Assembly (NCBI GenBank): GCA_014654535.1
Contig: BNBA01000024.1
Location: 1,121-65,120, forward strand
Source of the DNA: Xanthomonas boreopolis
GTDB lineage: Bacteria > Pseudomonadota > Gammaproteobacteria > Xanthomonadales > Xanthomonadaceae
Length of the DNA stretch: 64,000 bases
Reading direction: 5' to 3'
The position numbers and the translations under genes were made by a program. The notes under the pieces are model-generated. The model worked only from the letters and a program-made list of their open reading frames with translations. It made no database searches and was not told where the DNA came from. This document shows, piece after piece, positions 34,827 to 46,318 of the stretch (its first letter is position 1; every line of letters begins with the position of its first letter).

Positions 34827-35806
34827 GGTTTCGGCTCCCTTGGAGCTGGGGATTCGGGATTCGGGATCGGGGAAGGCGCCTCCCCGCCCTTGGCCGGCGG
34901 TCGGCCCGCCAGGATCGGCGCAGGTGCGGCACTCCCGCTTCCATCGACTCCCGAATCCCGGATCCCGAATCCCGCTGCTGCGGAACGCAGCAGCAGCACG
35001 TCCCGCCCGCGGTCCAGCTTGGCCGCCGGGGTGATCTCGCCGACCAGGAAGGCATGCGAATCGTCCGGCCGCAACGCCGAGACCGTGCCGACCGGGAACC
35101 CGGCCGGGAAGCGCCCGCCGAGGCCCGAGGTGACGATCTGGTCGCCGACCTCGATGCCGGCGCTGAGCGGGATGTCGCGCAGCTCCAGCCGGTCGCCGCG
35201 GCCGTAGACGATCAGGCGCACGCCGGTGCGCGCGACGCTGACCGGCACCGCATGGTCAGGATCGGTCAGCAGCAGCACGGTCGAATGCAGCACGCTGACC
35301 TCGATCACCTGGCCCATCAGGCCGCCGGCATCGATCACCGCCTGGCCGACCTTCACGCCGTCGCGGCTGCCGGCATCGAGGATCAGGCGCTGCCGGGTCG
35401 GGTCGAGGTCGACGTCGAGGATCGGCGCCAGTTGCACGTCCAGGCCGTTGCGCTCGGCGACGTTGAGCAGTTCGCGCAGTTGGGCGTTGTCGAGCGCGGC
35501 GGTGCGCAGGCGGGTCAGGCGGGCGTTGGCGATCAGCAGCTCGTTGCGGAGGCGGCGGTTCTCCTCGACCAGCTGCGCATGGGTCGCCGCGTTGTCCTTG
35601 ACCTGGGTCCCGATCCGGCCTGGCAGTCCGGCCAGCGCCCAGACCGGCTGCACCAGCACGTTGGCCTGCGCGCGCAGCAGCGACAGCCAGCCGCCCTGGC
35701 TGTCGAGCGCGATCAGCACGATCGCCGCCGCCAGGTAGGCGAGCAGACGGACGGTGCTGGCGACTTCGCCGCGGGAGGCAACGGGAGGACCGGCGTAGGG
35801 AGGCAT
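34823..35806 (-). CDS. mreC: rod-shape-determining protein MreC with repeat-derived C-terminal tail
   Basis: 327 residues. One membrane segment (about 20-38), a coiled coil (about 65-105, LVEENRRLRNELLIANARL) and the beta-rich MreC domain (about 115-265). The domain ends near VLLLRSAAA. After it the protein continues with GFGIRDSG and later PIPNPES, which are exactly what the GATTCGG heptamer and its complement encode. So the last ~50 residues come from an intergenic inverted repeat that has joined the frame. Start ATG at 35806; mreB lies 120 bp upstream. Confidence 0.93.
   Translation of the reverse strand: MPPYAGPPVASRGEVASTVRLLAYLAAAIVLIALDSQGGWLSLLRAQANVLVQPVWALAGLPGRIGTQVKDNAATHAQLVEENRRLRNELLIANARLTRLRTAALDNAQLRELLNVAERNGLDVQLAPILDVDLDPTRQRLILDAGSRDGVKVGQAVIDAGGLMGQVIEVSVLHSTVLLLTDPDHAVPVSVARTGVRLIVYGRGDRLELRDIPLSAGIEVGDQIVTSGLGGRFPAGFPVGTVSALRPDDSHAFLVGEITPAAKLDRGRDVLLLRSAAAGFGIRDSGVDGSGSAAPAPILAGRPPAKGGEAPSPIPNPESPAPREPKP
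34849..34974. repeat. GATTCGG inverted-repeat pair within mreC 3' end
   Basis: The left arm GATTCGGGATTCGGGATCGG (34851-34870) faces CCCGAATCCCGGATCCCGAA (34950 onward to 34974). About 75 bp lie between. It overlaps the mreC stop region and tail; an inverted-arm relative of the arrays at 6946 and 26878. Confidence 0.82.
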
Positions 35807-35810
35807 CTTT

Positions 35811-35922
35811 CGTGATTGGTGATTCGTGATTTGTGATTCGCAACTGCTGCCGGCGATCCGCTACCCGGGAAGAAGCGGCCTTGCCGCCCCGGACCGGTCA
35901 CGAATCACCAATCACGAACCAC
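35811..35922. repeat. GTGATTC heptamer inverted repeat between mreC and mreB
   Basis: CGTGATTGGTGATTCGTG (35811-35828) has an exact reverse complement at 35899-35916, separated by 70 bp. Units are 7-bp GTGATTC variants. The right arm ends four bases from the mreB stop codon; the left arm begins four bases upstream of the mreC start codon. It fills almost the entire intergenic space and could form a long hairpin in the mre transcript. Confidence 0.9.
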
Positions 35923-35926
35923 GGCT

Positions 35927-38181
<2,255 letters not shown>

Positions 38182-38365
38182 CCGCGCCTGCCCCCTCTCC
38201 CGTCGGGGCGAGGAGGCACGGCGCGCGCCCTTGGCGCGCGTGCCCTCGGGGCGGGGACGGGGCAAAGCCCCTTGCGATGCCCGACTGCACGAGGCTCCCC
38301 CTCGTCCGCCCGGTTAGGGGTTCCGCGCCTTCGCGCTCCCCCTCCGGCGGACCAGGGGAAAACGC
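38182..38365. terminator. convergent gap with hairpins
   Basis: 184 bp without a gene. GGCACG(g)CGCGCGCC and GGCGCGCGTGCC form a bulged stem at 38215-38244, and GGGGC-AAA-GCCCC lies at 38259-38271 followed by TTGCG. They probably end the kinase transcript and the converging lipoprotein transcript. No strong T-run. Confidence 0.45.
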
Positions 38366-39082
38366 TCACCACCCCGGCATCTGCGTGCCGTCCACGCCCG
38401 CCGTCTCGAACACCGCGGTACGCGTGCCGCCGGCCTTGACCGGGAAAGTAATGGATAGGGCCTTGGCCTGGCGGGCCAGCTTCCACAGGGCCTTGTCGTC
38501 GTCGATGAACATCGCGATCGCCTCGTCGGTGTCAGGGCGGTGCGCGGGCAGGACCCGGGGCTTGCCGCCGTCGACCGCGACCTGCACCTTGCAGCCGCGA
38601 TAGCAGTCGAAATCCCCGGCCTGCAGCACCAGGTAGGCGTGGCGCTTCCATTGCGGGTGGTCGCGGAACACCAGCTGCACGCGCTTGGCGCCGCTGCCGT
38701 CCACGTCGACCGGCTCCTTGGCGTCGATCATCGCCGAGCGCTGGGTACCCCCCTTCACCGCCACCTGGTTGTACTGCCACAGCGCCTGCAGGCGGCGCTG
38801 CTCGCGGGCCTCGTCGCCCTTGGCCTTGACCTCGGCGTAGCCCGGCTCGACCTTCCGGGCGGCCTCGGTACCGGGATAGCTCTGCAGCAGGTCGGCGCCA
38901 TAGGAGCGCGCCATGTCCCAGTTGCGGTCCTGCACCGCGCGGTCGTAGCGCTGCGCCAGCTCGGCGGCGGCCTGCTCCTTCCGTTCGGCCTCGGCGGCCA
39001 GTTGCGCCTGGCGTTGCGCCTCGCGGTCGGTACAGGCCGACAGCAACAGCAGGGACAGCACGGCAACGGGCAGGTATTTCAT
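38366..39082 (-). CDS. uncharacterised lipoprotein
   Basis: 238 residues. Lipobox LLSAC at about residues 13-17. A charged coiled-coil stretch (about 20-60, REAQRQAQLAAEAERKEQAA) is followed by a soluble domain with a Cys pair CYRGC (about 160). No family recognised. It is preceded by the M1 aminopeptidase gene on the same strand, with a palindromic repeat between. Confidence 0.65.
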   Translation of the reverse strand: MKYLPVAVLSLLLLSACTDREAQRQAQLAAEAERKEQAAAELAQRYDRAVQDRNWDMARSYGADLLQSYPGTEAARKVEPGYAEVKAKGDEAREQRRLQALWQYNQVAVKGGTQRSAMIDAKEPVDVDGSGAKRVQLVFRDHPQWKRHAYLVLQAGDFDCYRGCKVQVAVDGGKPRVLPAHRPDTDEAIAMFIDDDKALWKLARQAKALSITFPVKAGGTRTAVFETAGVDGTQMPGW

Positions 39083-39128
39083 GGCGTACTCCGGCGATGG
39101 ACGATGTCGAGACGGCAGGAGAGACTGC

Positions 39129-39193
39129 GTGGGAGGGACTTCAGTCCCGACCGGCCTTGCCGGTACCGCCTGCGGGGACCGAAATCCCTCCCA
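39129..39193. repeat. GTGGGAGGGACTTCAGTCCC palindromic repeat pair
   Basis: The left arm (39129-39150) and right arm GGGACCGAAATCCCTCCCAC (39175-39193) face each other over about 25 bp that themselves contain CCGGC-CTT-GCCGG. Second copy of the variant at 27003. It fills the gap between the aminopeptidase stop and the lipoprotein start. Confidence 0.82.
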
Positions 39194-39211
39194 CGGATGG
39201 CAAGGAAGCCT

Positions 39212-41140
39212 TTACTGCGCCGGCTTCTCCGCCTTGGCCAGCATTTCCTCGACCGAGGCGGTGGTGATCGGGTGGTAGCCCGGCCTGGCCTTGGCGAAGG
39301 CCTGCTTGGCGAAGGCCAGGCCTTCCGGCGTCTTCACCAGTTCGGCGTAGACCGGCAGGATCAGCTTGCGGCGGCCGACCCGCTCGATGAACTCGCCCGC
39401 GGCCGGCCAGGCCTCGGTGTAGCCGCTGCGGATCGCCAGCGGGTACCAGCGCATGGCGATCTCGCCGTTCGGGGTGCCGGTGAAGTGGTAGGCGGCGTCG
39501 AGTTGCTTGAGCTGCTCCGGCTTGAGCGTGGCGCCCATGCCGCTGAGGAAGTGCACCCACTGCTGGGTCACCCACTCGCCGGTGACCTGGCTGCTGGGCA
39601 ACGTGCCCGAACCGGACCAGGCGATGCGGGCGGTGTCCACGATCGCGAAGCCGCGCGAACGCGCCTTCTGCGCGAACGCCGGGATGCCCGGCTGGTTCAG
39701 CCAGGCGTCCAGCTCGGCCGGGGTGACCGCGTTGGGGCTCTTCGGCAGCAGGTGCTTCTTGAGGTAATCGACGAACTGGTCGGTGGTCGCGCTCTGGAAC
39801 GCGTGGTCGTCGAACCAGCCGCGCAGGAACGGATCGAACGTCTCGCGGCCGAAGCGCTGCTCCAGGAACTGCAGGAACCAGGCGCCCTTGACGTAGGCGA
39901 CGCTGCTCAGCGCCTCGTCCGGGTCGCGCTCGGTCAACGGCGGCAGCGCCAGCGCCTGGTCGGCCGGGCTCATGTCCTTCACCTCGGCCAGCAGGTCGGT
40001 CTGGTCGATCTCGCGCTCCATCTCGGCCATCTCCTGGCCGTACAGCGCCTCGGTGATGCGGCCCTGCACGTAGGTGGTGAAGCCCTCGTTGAGCCAGATG
40101 TCCTTCCAGCTGGCATTGGTCACCAGGTTGCCGGACCAGCTGTGCGCCAGCTCGTGCGCGACCAGCGACACCAGCGACTTGTCGCCGACGATCACGGTCG
40201 GCGTGGCGAAGGTGAGGGTCGGGTTCTCCATGCCGCCGAACGGGAACGACGGCGGCAGCACCAGCATGTCGTAGCGGCCCCAGCGATACGGGCCGTACAG
40301 CTGCTCGGCCGCGCCGATCATCTTCTCGGTGTCCTCGAACTCCTTGGCGGCCTTGTCCGCCATCGCCGGCTCGGCCCAGACGCCCGAGCGCGCCGAGATC
40401 GGCTTGAACACCAGGTCGCCGGCGGCGATCGCCAGCAGGTAGGACGGGATCGGATGCTCCATCTTGAAGCTGTAGTCGCCGTCGCGCGCCGCATCCGGGT
40501 CGCTGTTGGCGCTCATCAGCACCATCACGTCGGGGCGGCTGGTCACGTGCGCGCTGTAGGTGAAGCGCACGCTCGGCGTGTCCTGCAGCGGCACCCACGA
40601 ACGCGCATGGATCGCCTGCGACTGGCTGAACATGAAGGGCAGCTTCTTGCCCTCGGTCATCGACGGCTCCAGCCACTGCAGGCCGGAGGCGTCGGGCGAG
40701 GTGCGGTAGGCGATCTGCAGCTTGGCCGGGCGGTTCGGCGCCTCGATCGTCAGCTTGCTGCCGAACACCTTGTCGGCCGGCGCCAGCGCGTACTGCAGCG
40801 GCGCCAGCACGCCCTTGCCGTCGTCGCCCTGCACGCTCTCGATGGCCAGGTCGCGGGTATCCAGCACCAGTTGCGTGGCGGAGCGGTCCTTCCAGTCCAG
40901 CGTGTAGGTCGCGGTGCCGGCGATCTCCTTCTTGTCGAAGTCGATCTTCAGGTCCAGCGCCAGGTCCTTGATGACGGCCTTGTCCGGCTCGGCGTAGGAA
41001 CTTTCGTCGTGGCCGCGGGCGGGCGCCTTCGCGGCGGCGGGCTTGGCGGGCTGGGATTCGGGCGTGGACGCCGGGTCTTTGGAACACCCGGCCGCACCGA
41101 CGGCCATGGCCAGGGACAGCAACAGGAACGAGGAGCGCAT
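39212..41140 (-). CDS. M1-family metallo-aminopeptidase, lipoprotein
   Basis: 642 residues. Lipobox AAGC near residue 19 suggests periplasmic or outer-membrane attachment. The zinc site HELAHSWSGN...NEGFTTY (about 315-340) and the exopeptidase motif FGGMENPTL are complete. Leukotriene-A4-hydrolase-like C-terminal domain (HEAT-type helices). It should remove N-terminal residues from peptides in the periplasm. The start at 41140 is chosen from the leader peptide; the frame stays open far upstream but only over antisense DNA. Confidence 0.92.
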   Translation of the reverse strand: MRSSFLLLSLAMAVGAAGCSKDPASTPESQPAKPAAAKAPARGHDESSYAEPDKAVIKDLALDLKIDFDKKEIAGTATYTLDWKDRSATQLVLDTRDLAIESVQGDDGKGVLAPLQYALAPADKVFGSKLTIEAPNRPAKLQIAYRTSPDASGLQWLEPSMTEGKKLPFMFSQSQAIHARSWVPLQDTPSVRFTYSAHVTSRPDVMVLMSANSDPDAARDGDYSFKMEHPIPSYLLAIAAGDLVFKPISARSGVWAEPAMADKAAKEFEDTEKMIGAAEQLYGPYRWGRYDMLVLPPSFPFGGMENPTLTFATPTVIVGDKSLVSLVAHELAHSWSGNLVTNASWKDIWLNEGFTTYVQGRITEALYGQEMAEMEREIDQTDLLAEVKDMSPADQALALPPLTERDPDEALSSVAYVKGAWFLQFLEQRFGRETFDPFLRGWFDDHAFQSATTDQFVDYLKKHLLPKSPNAVTPAELDAWLNQPGIPAFAQKARSRGFAIVDTARIAWSGSGTLPSSQVTGEWVTQQWVHFLSGMGATLKPEQLKQLDAAYHFTGTPNGEIAMRWYPLAIRSGYTEAWPAAGEFIERVGRRKLILPVYAELVKTPEGLAFAKQAFAKARPGYHPITTASVEEMLAKAEKPAQ

Positions 41141-41189
41141 GGGAAGAACCAGGACAGGAAAGCCCGGAATTCTACCCGGAGAGCCGGGA

Positions 41190-41250
41190 TTGGGGATTCG
41201 GGACCGGGGATCCGCAAGAGCGCCCTGCCCTGGCGAATCCCCGGTCCCGG
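41190..41250. repeat. degenerate GATTC inverted repeat after ubiE
   Basis: GGGATTCGGGACCGGGGATCC (about 41195-41213) faces GCGAATCCCCGGTCCCGG (41233-41250) with two mismatches. It ends six bases from the ubiE stop, so it may also act as its terminator hairpin. Same family as the arrays near 6946, 26878 and 34851. Confidence 0.7.
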
Positions 41251-41256
41251 CCTCGA

Positions 41257-42018
41257 TCAGACCTTGTAGCCGGAATGGATCGCGACGATGCCGCCGGTCA
41301 GGTTCTTGTAGTGGCAGCGCGCGAACCCGGCGTCGGCCATCATCCCCTTCAGCTCGTCCTGCGGCGGGTGCTTGCGGATGCTCTCGGCCAGGTACTGGTA
41401 GCTGTCGGCGTCGCGGGCGAACAGCTTGCCCAGCCGCGGCAGCACCTGGAACGAGTGGAAGTCGTAGATCGGCTTGAACCAGTCGGCGGTGACCTCTGAG
41501 AACTCCAGCACCCGCGCCTGCCCGCCGACCTTGAGCACGCGGTACATCTCGCGCAGCGCGGCGTCCTTGTCGGTGACGTTGCGCAGGCCGAAGGAGATCG
41601 TCACCAGGTCGAAGCTGGCGTCCGGGAACGGCAGCGCCTCGGCGTTGCACTGCACGTAGTCCAGGCCCGAGACCAGCCCGCGGTTGGTCAGGCGGTCGCG
41701 CCCGACCGAGAGCATGCCGGCGTTGATGTCGCCCAGCACGATCGAACCTTCCGGCCCGACCCGGTCGCGCAGCAGCACCGCGATGTCGCCGGTGCCTCCG
41801 GCCAGGTCCAGCACGCGGTCGCCCGGCTTCACCTGCGCGGTCGCCACGAAGTAGCGCTTCCAGGCCCGGTGGATGCCCAGGCTCATCAGGTCGTTCATCA
41901 GGTCGTAGTTGCGCGCGACCGAGGTGAACACCTGGCCGACCAGCTTCTGCTTGTCCTTGGCGGCGACGTCGCGGAAGCCGAAATGGGTGGTGCCGGTCTT
42001 GTAGGGGGATTCGCTCAT
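41257..42018 (-). CDS. ubiE: ubiquinone/menaquinone biosynthesis C-methyltransferase
   Basis: 253 residues, normal length. Methylates the quinone ring (2-methoxy-6-polyprenyl-benzoquinol C5). N-terminal [41 protein letters not shown] motif [12 protein letters not shown] and [16 protein letters not shown] are diagnostic. Divergent from an EmrB-like transporter with an 88-bp gap. Confidence 0.96.
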   Translation of the reverse strand: MSESPYKTGTTHFGFRDVAAKDKQKLVGQVFTSVARNYDLMNDLMSLGIHRAWKRYFVATAQVKPGDRVLDLAGGTGDIAVLLRDRVGPEGSIVLGDINAGMLSVGRDRLTNRGLVSGLDYVQCNAEALPFPDASFDLVTISFGLRNVTDKDAALREMYRVLKVGGQARVLEFSEVTADWFKPIYDFHSFQVLPRLGKLFARDADSYQYLAESIRKHPPQDELKGMMADAGFARCHYKNLTGGIVAIHSGYKV

Positions 42019-42106
42019 GGGCCGGATTATCGCACCGCTGACGGGATCGTGACCGGCCCGTGCCACAATCGGCCGCACTGACCGCGATCCAGGGCCTGGA
42101 CCCGCC

Positions 42107-43756
42107 GTGAGCGACAAGTACGTCCCGCGCCAGTGGCAACCCCACGAGAAGCCGACGCTGCCCGGCTCCGCCTCGACGCCGCTGCACCCGGTCCCGCGGC
42201 GGATCGCCTACGGGCTGGTCGGGATCGTGGTCGCGCTGACCGGCGGGCTGAGCAACGCGCTGGTCACCGCCAACCTGCCCTACCTGCAGGGGGCGCTGGG
42301 CGCCTACGCCAGCGAGATGGCCTGGCTGCCGGCGGCCTACGTGATGACCAACATGTCGGCCAACCTGATCCTGGTGAAGTTCCGCCAGCAGTTCGGCCTG
42401 CGCAAGTTCACCGAGATCTTCCTGTGGCTGTACGCGCTGATCGCGCTGGCGCACCTGTTCGTGCACTCGCTGGGCTCGGCGATCGCCGTGCGCGCCGCGC
42501 ACGGGCTGGTCGGCGCCGCGCTCAGCTCGCTGGGCCTGTACTACATGATCCAGGCCTTCCCGGCCCAGCACCGGCTCAGGGCGGTGGTCACCGGCCTGGG
42601 CCTGACCCAGCTGGCGCTGCCGCTGGCGCGGGTGTTCTCGACCGAGCTGCTGGAACTGGGCGAATGGAACGGCCTGTACCTGTTCGAGTTCGGCCTGGCG
42701 ATGTTCGCGCTGGCCTGCGTGATCGCGCTCAAGCTTCCGCCCAGCGATCGCTACAAGGTGTTCGAGAAGACCGACTTCGCCACCTTCGCGCTGTTCGCCG
42801 CCGGCGCGGCCGGACTGGCCGCGGTGCTCTCGCTCGGCCGCTACCTGTGGTGGACCAGCACGCCCTGGCTGGGCGTGGTGCTGGCCGCCTCGATCGCGCT
42901 GCTCGCGGCGGCGGCAGTGATCGAGCACAACCGCCGCAACCCGATGATCAACACCCGCTGGCTCGCCAGCGCCGACATGCTGCGCCTGGGCATCGCGATC
43001 CTGCTGATCCGGCTGGCGCTGTCCGAGCAGAGCACGGGCGCGCTCGGCTTCTTCCAGGCGCTGGGCCTGGGCAACGAGCAGATGCACGCCCTGTTCTGGC
43101 TGATGCTGCTCGGCGCGGTATGCGGGGTCGTCGCCAGCGCGCTGTTCATCAAGCGCGAGCACATCACCCAGCACCTGGTGGTCGCGGTGGCCGCGATCTG
43201 CATCGGCTGCTTCCTGGACGCGCGCTCCAACAGCCTCACCCGCCCCGAGCAGATGTACCTGAGCCAGTTCCTGCTGGCGTTCGGCGGCACCTTCTTCGTG
43301 GCCCCGGCCATGGTGGCCGGCATCAGCCGCGTGGTGACCCAGCCCGGCAACCTGATCAGCTTCATCGTGCTGTTCGGCATGGCCCAGAACCTGGGCGGGC
43401 TGGTCGGCAGCGCCTTCCTCGGCACGCTGCAGATCGTGCGCGAGAAGTTCCACTCCAGCCAGCTGGTCGAACACCTGGTGCTCACCGACCCGCAGGTGGC
43501 CGCGCGCGTGCAGGCCTACGCCGGCACCTACGGGCGCGTGGTCGGCGACCCTGCCTTGCGCCAGGCCGAGGGCGTGCGCCTGCTCGGCAGCGTGGCCACC
43601 CGCGAGGCGACCGTGCTGGCCTACAACGACGTGTTCCTGGTGATCGGCAGCATCGCCATCGCCACCCTCGCATGGTTCCTGTGGTACCTGTTCTGGCGCC
43701 GCCTGCACGGTACCGACGCCGCACCGCCCGTTCCGACACCGACCACGACCCGATGA
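42107..43756 (+). CDS. DHA2-type MFS transporter, EmrB-like
   Basis: 549 residues, fourteen predicted membrane segments, GTG start at 42107. A typical first-helix segment [24 protein letters not shown] and [19 protein letters not shown] are seen. It lacks the standard Gx3DxxG DHA2 loop in clear form. The stop overlaps the start of an EmrA-like adaptor by four bases, so together they should make a tripartite drug or metabolite exporter; the outer-membrane partner is elsewhere. The ~70-residue insert near 430-500 ([15 protein letters not shown]...) is the usual DHA2 periplasmic loop. Substrate unknown. Confidence 0.87.
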   Translation: MSDKYVPRQWQPHEKPTLPGSASTPLHPVPRRIAYGLVGIVVALTGGLSNALVTANLPYLQGALGAYASEMAWLPAAYVMTNMSANLILVKFRQQFGLRKFTEIFLWLYALIALAHLFVHSLGSAIAVRAAHGLVGAALSSLGLYYMIQAFPAQHRLRAVVTGLGLTQLALPLARVFSTELLELGEWNGLYLFEFGLAMFALACVIALKLPPSDRYKVFEKTDFATFALFAAGAAGLAAVLSLGRYLWWTSTPWLGVVLAASIALLAAAAVIEHNRRNPMINTRWLASADMLRLGIAILLIRLALSEQSTGALGFFQALGLGNEQMHALFWLMLLGAVCGVVASALFIKREHITQHLVVAVAAICIGCFLDARSNSLTRPEQMYLSQFLLAFGGTFFVAPAMVAGISRVVTQPGNLISFIVLFGMAQNLGGLVGSAFLGTLQIVREKFHSSQLVEHLVLTDPQVAARVQAYAGTYGRVVGDPALRQAEGVRLLGSVATREATVLAYNDVFLVIGSIAIATLAWFLWYLFWRRLHGTDAAPPVPTPTTTR

Positions 43757-44832
43757 ACACACCCGCCACCGCACCGCCCGCCGGCGACCGGCGCAAGCGC
43801 ATCGCCGTCAGCGCAGGCATCGTCCTGCTGGCGCTGGCCGGCATCGCCCTGGTGCTGTACGCCTGGCGCCTGCCGCCGTTCACCAGCGCGATGCAGTCCA
43901 CCGAGAACGCATTGGTGCATGGCCAGGTCACGGTGATCGCCCCGCAGGTGAGCGGGTACGTGGTCTCGGTGGACGTGCAGGATTTCCAGCACGTGCAGGC
44001 CGGGCAACTGCTGGCGCGGATCGACGAGCGCATCTACCGCCAGCAGCTCGACCAGGCCCAGGCGCAGTTGCAGACGGCGCAGGCCAATCTCGCCAACTGG
44101 CAGCAACAGCTGCGCAGCGCGCAGGCGGGCGTGGCCGAGGCGGAGGCCGGGCGCGCCAGCAACCTGGCCGCGCGCGACCGCACCCGCTCGGCGCTGCGCC
44201 GCGCCGAGGCGCTGGCCGACCGGCAGCTGGTCTCCGAACAGGACCGCGAGACCGCGCGCGCGAGCGCGGCGCAGGCGCAGGCCGCGCTGCGCCAGTCCGA
44301 AGCGGCGGTGCAGGCCGCCACCGAGCAGGCGCGCAGCGTCGAGGTGAACCGCCAGGCGCTGGAAGCGGCCGTCGCCAGCGCCACCGCCGCGGTGGAGCTG
44401 GCCCGCATCAATCTCGACAACACCCGCATCGTCGCGCCGCGCGCCGGCCAGCTCGGCCAGCTCGGCGTGCGCCAGGGCGCCTACGTGACCAACGGCACCC
44501 AGCTGATGTCGCTGGTGCCGGACACCCTGTGGGTGGTGGCGAACATGAAGGAGACGCAGATGGCGCACGTGCGCATCGGCCAGCCGTCGAGCTTCACCGT
44601 CGATGCGCTGGACGGCGCGCGCCTGCACGGCCACGTGCAGGAGATCTCCCCGGCCACCGGCTCGGAATTCGCCGTGCTGCCGGCGGACAACGCCACCGGC
44701 AATTTCGTCAAGATCGCCCAGCGCATCCCCGTGCGCATCGCCATCGATCCCGGCCAGCCCCTGGCCGGCCGCCTGCGCCCCGGCATGTCGGTGGTGGTCT
44801 CGATCGACACGCGCGACCGGCGCGGAGAGTGA
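43753..44832 (+). CDS. HlyD-family membrane-fusion protein, EmrA-like
   Basis: 359 residues. One membrane anchor (about 18-38), then [31 protein letters not shown], the lipoyl half motif, a long coiled-coil hairpin (about 95-210, Ala/Gln-rich) and the second half motif [23 protein letters not shown]-terminal beta barrel ends in [14 protein letters not shown]. Overlaps the MFS gene by ATGA, hence translationally coupled. Acts as the periplasmic adaptor. Confidence 0.9.
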   Translation: MNTPATAPPAGDRRKRIAVSAGIVLLALAGIALVLYAWRLPPFTSAMQSTENALVHGQVTVIAPQVSGYVVSVDVQDFQHVQAGQLLARIDERIYRQQLDQAQAQLQTAQANLANWQQQLRSAQAGVAEAEAGRASNLAARDRTRSALRRAEALADRQLVSEQDRETARASAAQAQAALRQSEAAVQAATEQARSVEVNRQALEAAVASATAAVELARINLDNTRIVAPRAGQLGQLGVRQGAYVTNGTQLMSLVPDTLWVVANMKETQMAHVRIGQPSSFTVDALDGARLHGHVQEISPATGSEFAVLPADNATGNFVKIAQRIPVRIAIDPGQPLAGRLRPGMSVVVSIDTRDRRGE

Positions 44833-44855
44833 ACGGGCGACGCTATCATGCGCGC

Positions 44856-45350
44856 ATGCCCGCCACCGCTCCCACCCTGCACTGGCAGACGCTCGCGTTC
44901 GATGCGCTCGACGCGCGCCAGCTCTATGCCCTGCTGAAACTGCGCTCGGAGATCTTCGTCGTCGAACAGGCCTGCGCCTATCTGGATCCGGACGGCAAGG
45001 ACATCCATCCCGACGCGCTGCACCTGCTCGGCCACCACGGCGATGCGCTGGCCGCGTACCTGCGCATCCTGCCCGCCGGGGTCGGCCACCGCCACCCCAG
45101 CATCGGCCGGGTGGTGGTCGCCCCCGCCTGGCGCGGCACCGGCGTGGGCCATGCGCTGATGCGCGAGGGCGTGCGCGCGTTGCTGGCGCGCTGGCCCGGC
45201 AGCGAGATCCGGCTGGGCGCCCAGGCCCACCTGAGCGGCTACTACGCCGCGCACGGCTTCGTCCCGGCCTCGCCGATCTACGACGAGGACGGCATTCCCC
45301 ACGTCACCATGCGGCGCGACCCCGGCGTCGCCCTCGAGGACCCACGATGA
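44856..45350 (+). CDS. GNAT acetyltransferase, ElaA-like
   Basis: 164 residues. ElaA-family features: LYALLKLRSEIFVVEQACAY near the N-terminus and the acetyl-CoA loop GRVVVAPAWRGTGVGHALM (V-x-R-G-x-G), ending with HGFVPASPIYDEDGIPHVTM. Target unknown; probably a small molecule or N-terminus. It starts 23 bases after the EmrA-like stop and overlaps the next gene (TGA/ATG), so it may be part of the same transcript. Confidence 0.9.
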   Translation: MPATAPTLHWQTLAFDALDARQLYALLKLRSEIFVVEQACAYLDPDGKDIHPDALHLLGHHGDALAAYLRILPAGVGHRHPSIGRVVVAPAWRGTGVGHALMREGVRALLARWPGSEIRLGAQAHLSGYYAAHGFVPASPIYDEDGIPHVTMRRDPGVALEDPR

Positions 45351-45802
45351 TCGCCACCCCCGACTACCGCGCCCTGCTCGACACCGCCATCGCCGAGGCC
45401 CGCCAGGGCTTGGCCGAGGGCGGCATCCCGATCGGCGCGGCGCTCTACCACAACGACGGCCGCCTGCTCGGCTGCGGCCACAACCGCCGCGTGCAGGAAG
45501 GCGATCCGTCGGTGCACGGCGAGACCGACGCCTTCCGCAAGGCCGGCCGCCAGCGCCGCTACAAGGACACCATCATGGTCACCACGCTGGCGCCGTGCTG
45601 GTACTGCAGCGGACTGGTGCGCCAGTTCGGCATCGGCACCGTGGTGGTCGGCGAGTCGGTGACGTTCCGGGGCGGCATCGACTGGCTGCGCGAGAGCGGC
45701 GTCGAGGTGATCGACCTGCACAGCCAGGAATGCATCGACCTGCTCGGCGGCTACATCGCCGCCAATCCCGAGGTATGGAACGAGGACATCGGCGAGGATT
45801 GA
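45347..45802 (+). CDS. cytosine/nucleoside deaminase, yeast-FCY1-like
   Basis: 151 residues. Zinc deaminase motifs HGETDAF (His, Glu) and PCWYCSG (two Cys) are in place, with GGIPIGAALYHNDGRLLGCGHNRR at the start and DLLGGYIAANPEVWNEDIGE at the end, close to fungal cytosine deaminase rather than to the TIM-barrel CodA. It probably converts cytosine to uracil, or a related base. ATG overlaps the upstream GNAT stop by four bases, implying co-expression. Confidence 0.86.
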   Translation: MIATPDYRALLDTAIAEARQGLAEGGIPIGAALYHNDGRLLGCGHNRRVQEGDPSVHGETDAFRKAGRQRRYKDTIMVTTLAPCWYCSGLVRQFGIGTVVVGESVTFRGGIDWLRESGVEVIDLHSQECIDLLGGYIAANPEVWNEDIGED

Positions 45803-45898
45803 TCTCCATCAATCCGCCTTGACGCCGGCTGCACTAGCATCGATCGCGACCGCGCATGCGGGGAACAGCGCAGCGATGCAACGCGACCAGGGAAAGCC

Positions 45899-46318
45899 AT
45901 GTCGTCCCAGCCGGCCACCATAAGCCTCGACGTCGTCAGCCTGACCGGTTCGCTCTGGAGCGGCCAGGTGCGCGAAGTCAGCCTGCCCGGCCGCGAAGGC
46001 CGCTTCGGCGTGATGGCCCGGCACGTCCCGATGCTCGTCCTGCTGCGCGAGGGCATGCTGCACCTGCAACCGCTGCAGGGCGAGCCGGAGGACATCTACA
46101 TCTCGGGCGGCTACGTCGAAGTGCAGCCCGACCGCGTCCTGGTGGTGGCCGACCTCGCCGAGCGCAACGAAGACCTCGACGCCGCCCGCGCCCAGGCCGC
46201 CCGCGACCGCGCGGCCTCGCTGATGGCCAGGAACTTCACCGACGAGACCTACGCGCAACTGCACATGGAGCTGCTGCACCGCTACAGCGCGAACCTGCGA
46301 TACCCCACGCGCCGGTAG
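45899..46318 (+). CDS. orphan F0F1 ATP synthase epsilon-subunit paralogue
   Basis: 139 residues. The N-terminal beta sandwich (about 8-90) shows LDVVSLTGSLWSGQVREVSLPGREGRFGVMARHVPML, IYISGGYVEVQPDRVLVVAD, and the C-terminal two-helix part (about 92-135) has LDAARAQAARDRAASLM. These are the hallmarks of AtpC. No other atp gene is near, while the housekeeping copy normally ends the atp operon. It could be a spare or regulatory epsilon able to bind F1. Upstream no clear promoter; 96 bp from the deaminase stop. Confidence 0.85.
   Translation: MSSQPATISLDVVSLTGSLWSGQVREVSLPGREGRFGVMARHVPMLVLLREGMLHLQPLQGEPEDIYISGGYVEVQPDRVLVVADLAERNEDLDAARAQAARDRAASLMARNFTDETYAQLHMELLHRYSANLRYPTRR

Noticed and set aside
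31141..35055. Single 1304-codon frame covering rodA, mrdA and mreD
   Set aside because: Only its 3' third is rodA; the rest is out-of-frame antisense-like reading. The real genes overlap by 4 bp with their own starts.
39212..43774. Very long frame extending the aminopeptidase upstream over ubiE and the MFS gene
   Set aside because: The aminopeptidase has a clear lipoprotein start at 41140; the extension is antisense to or out of frame with known genes.
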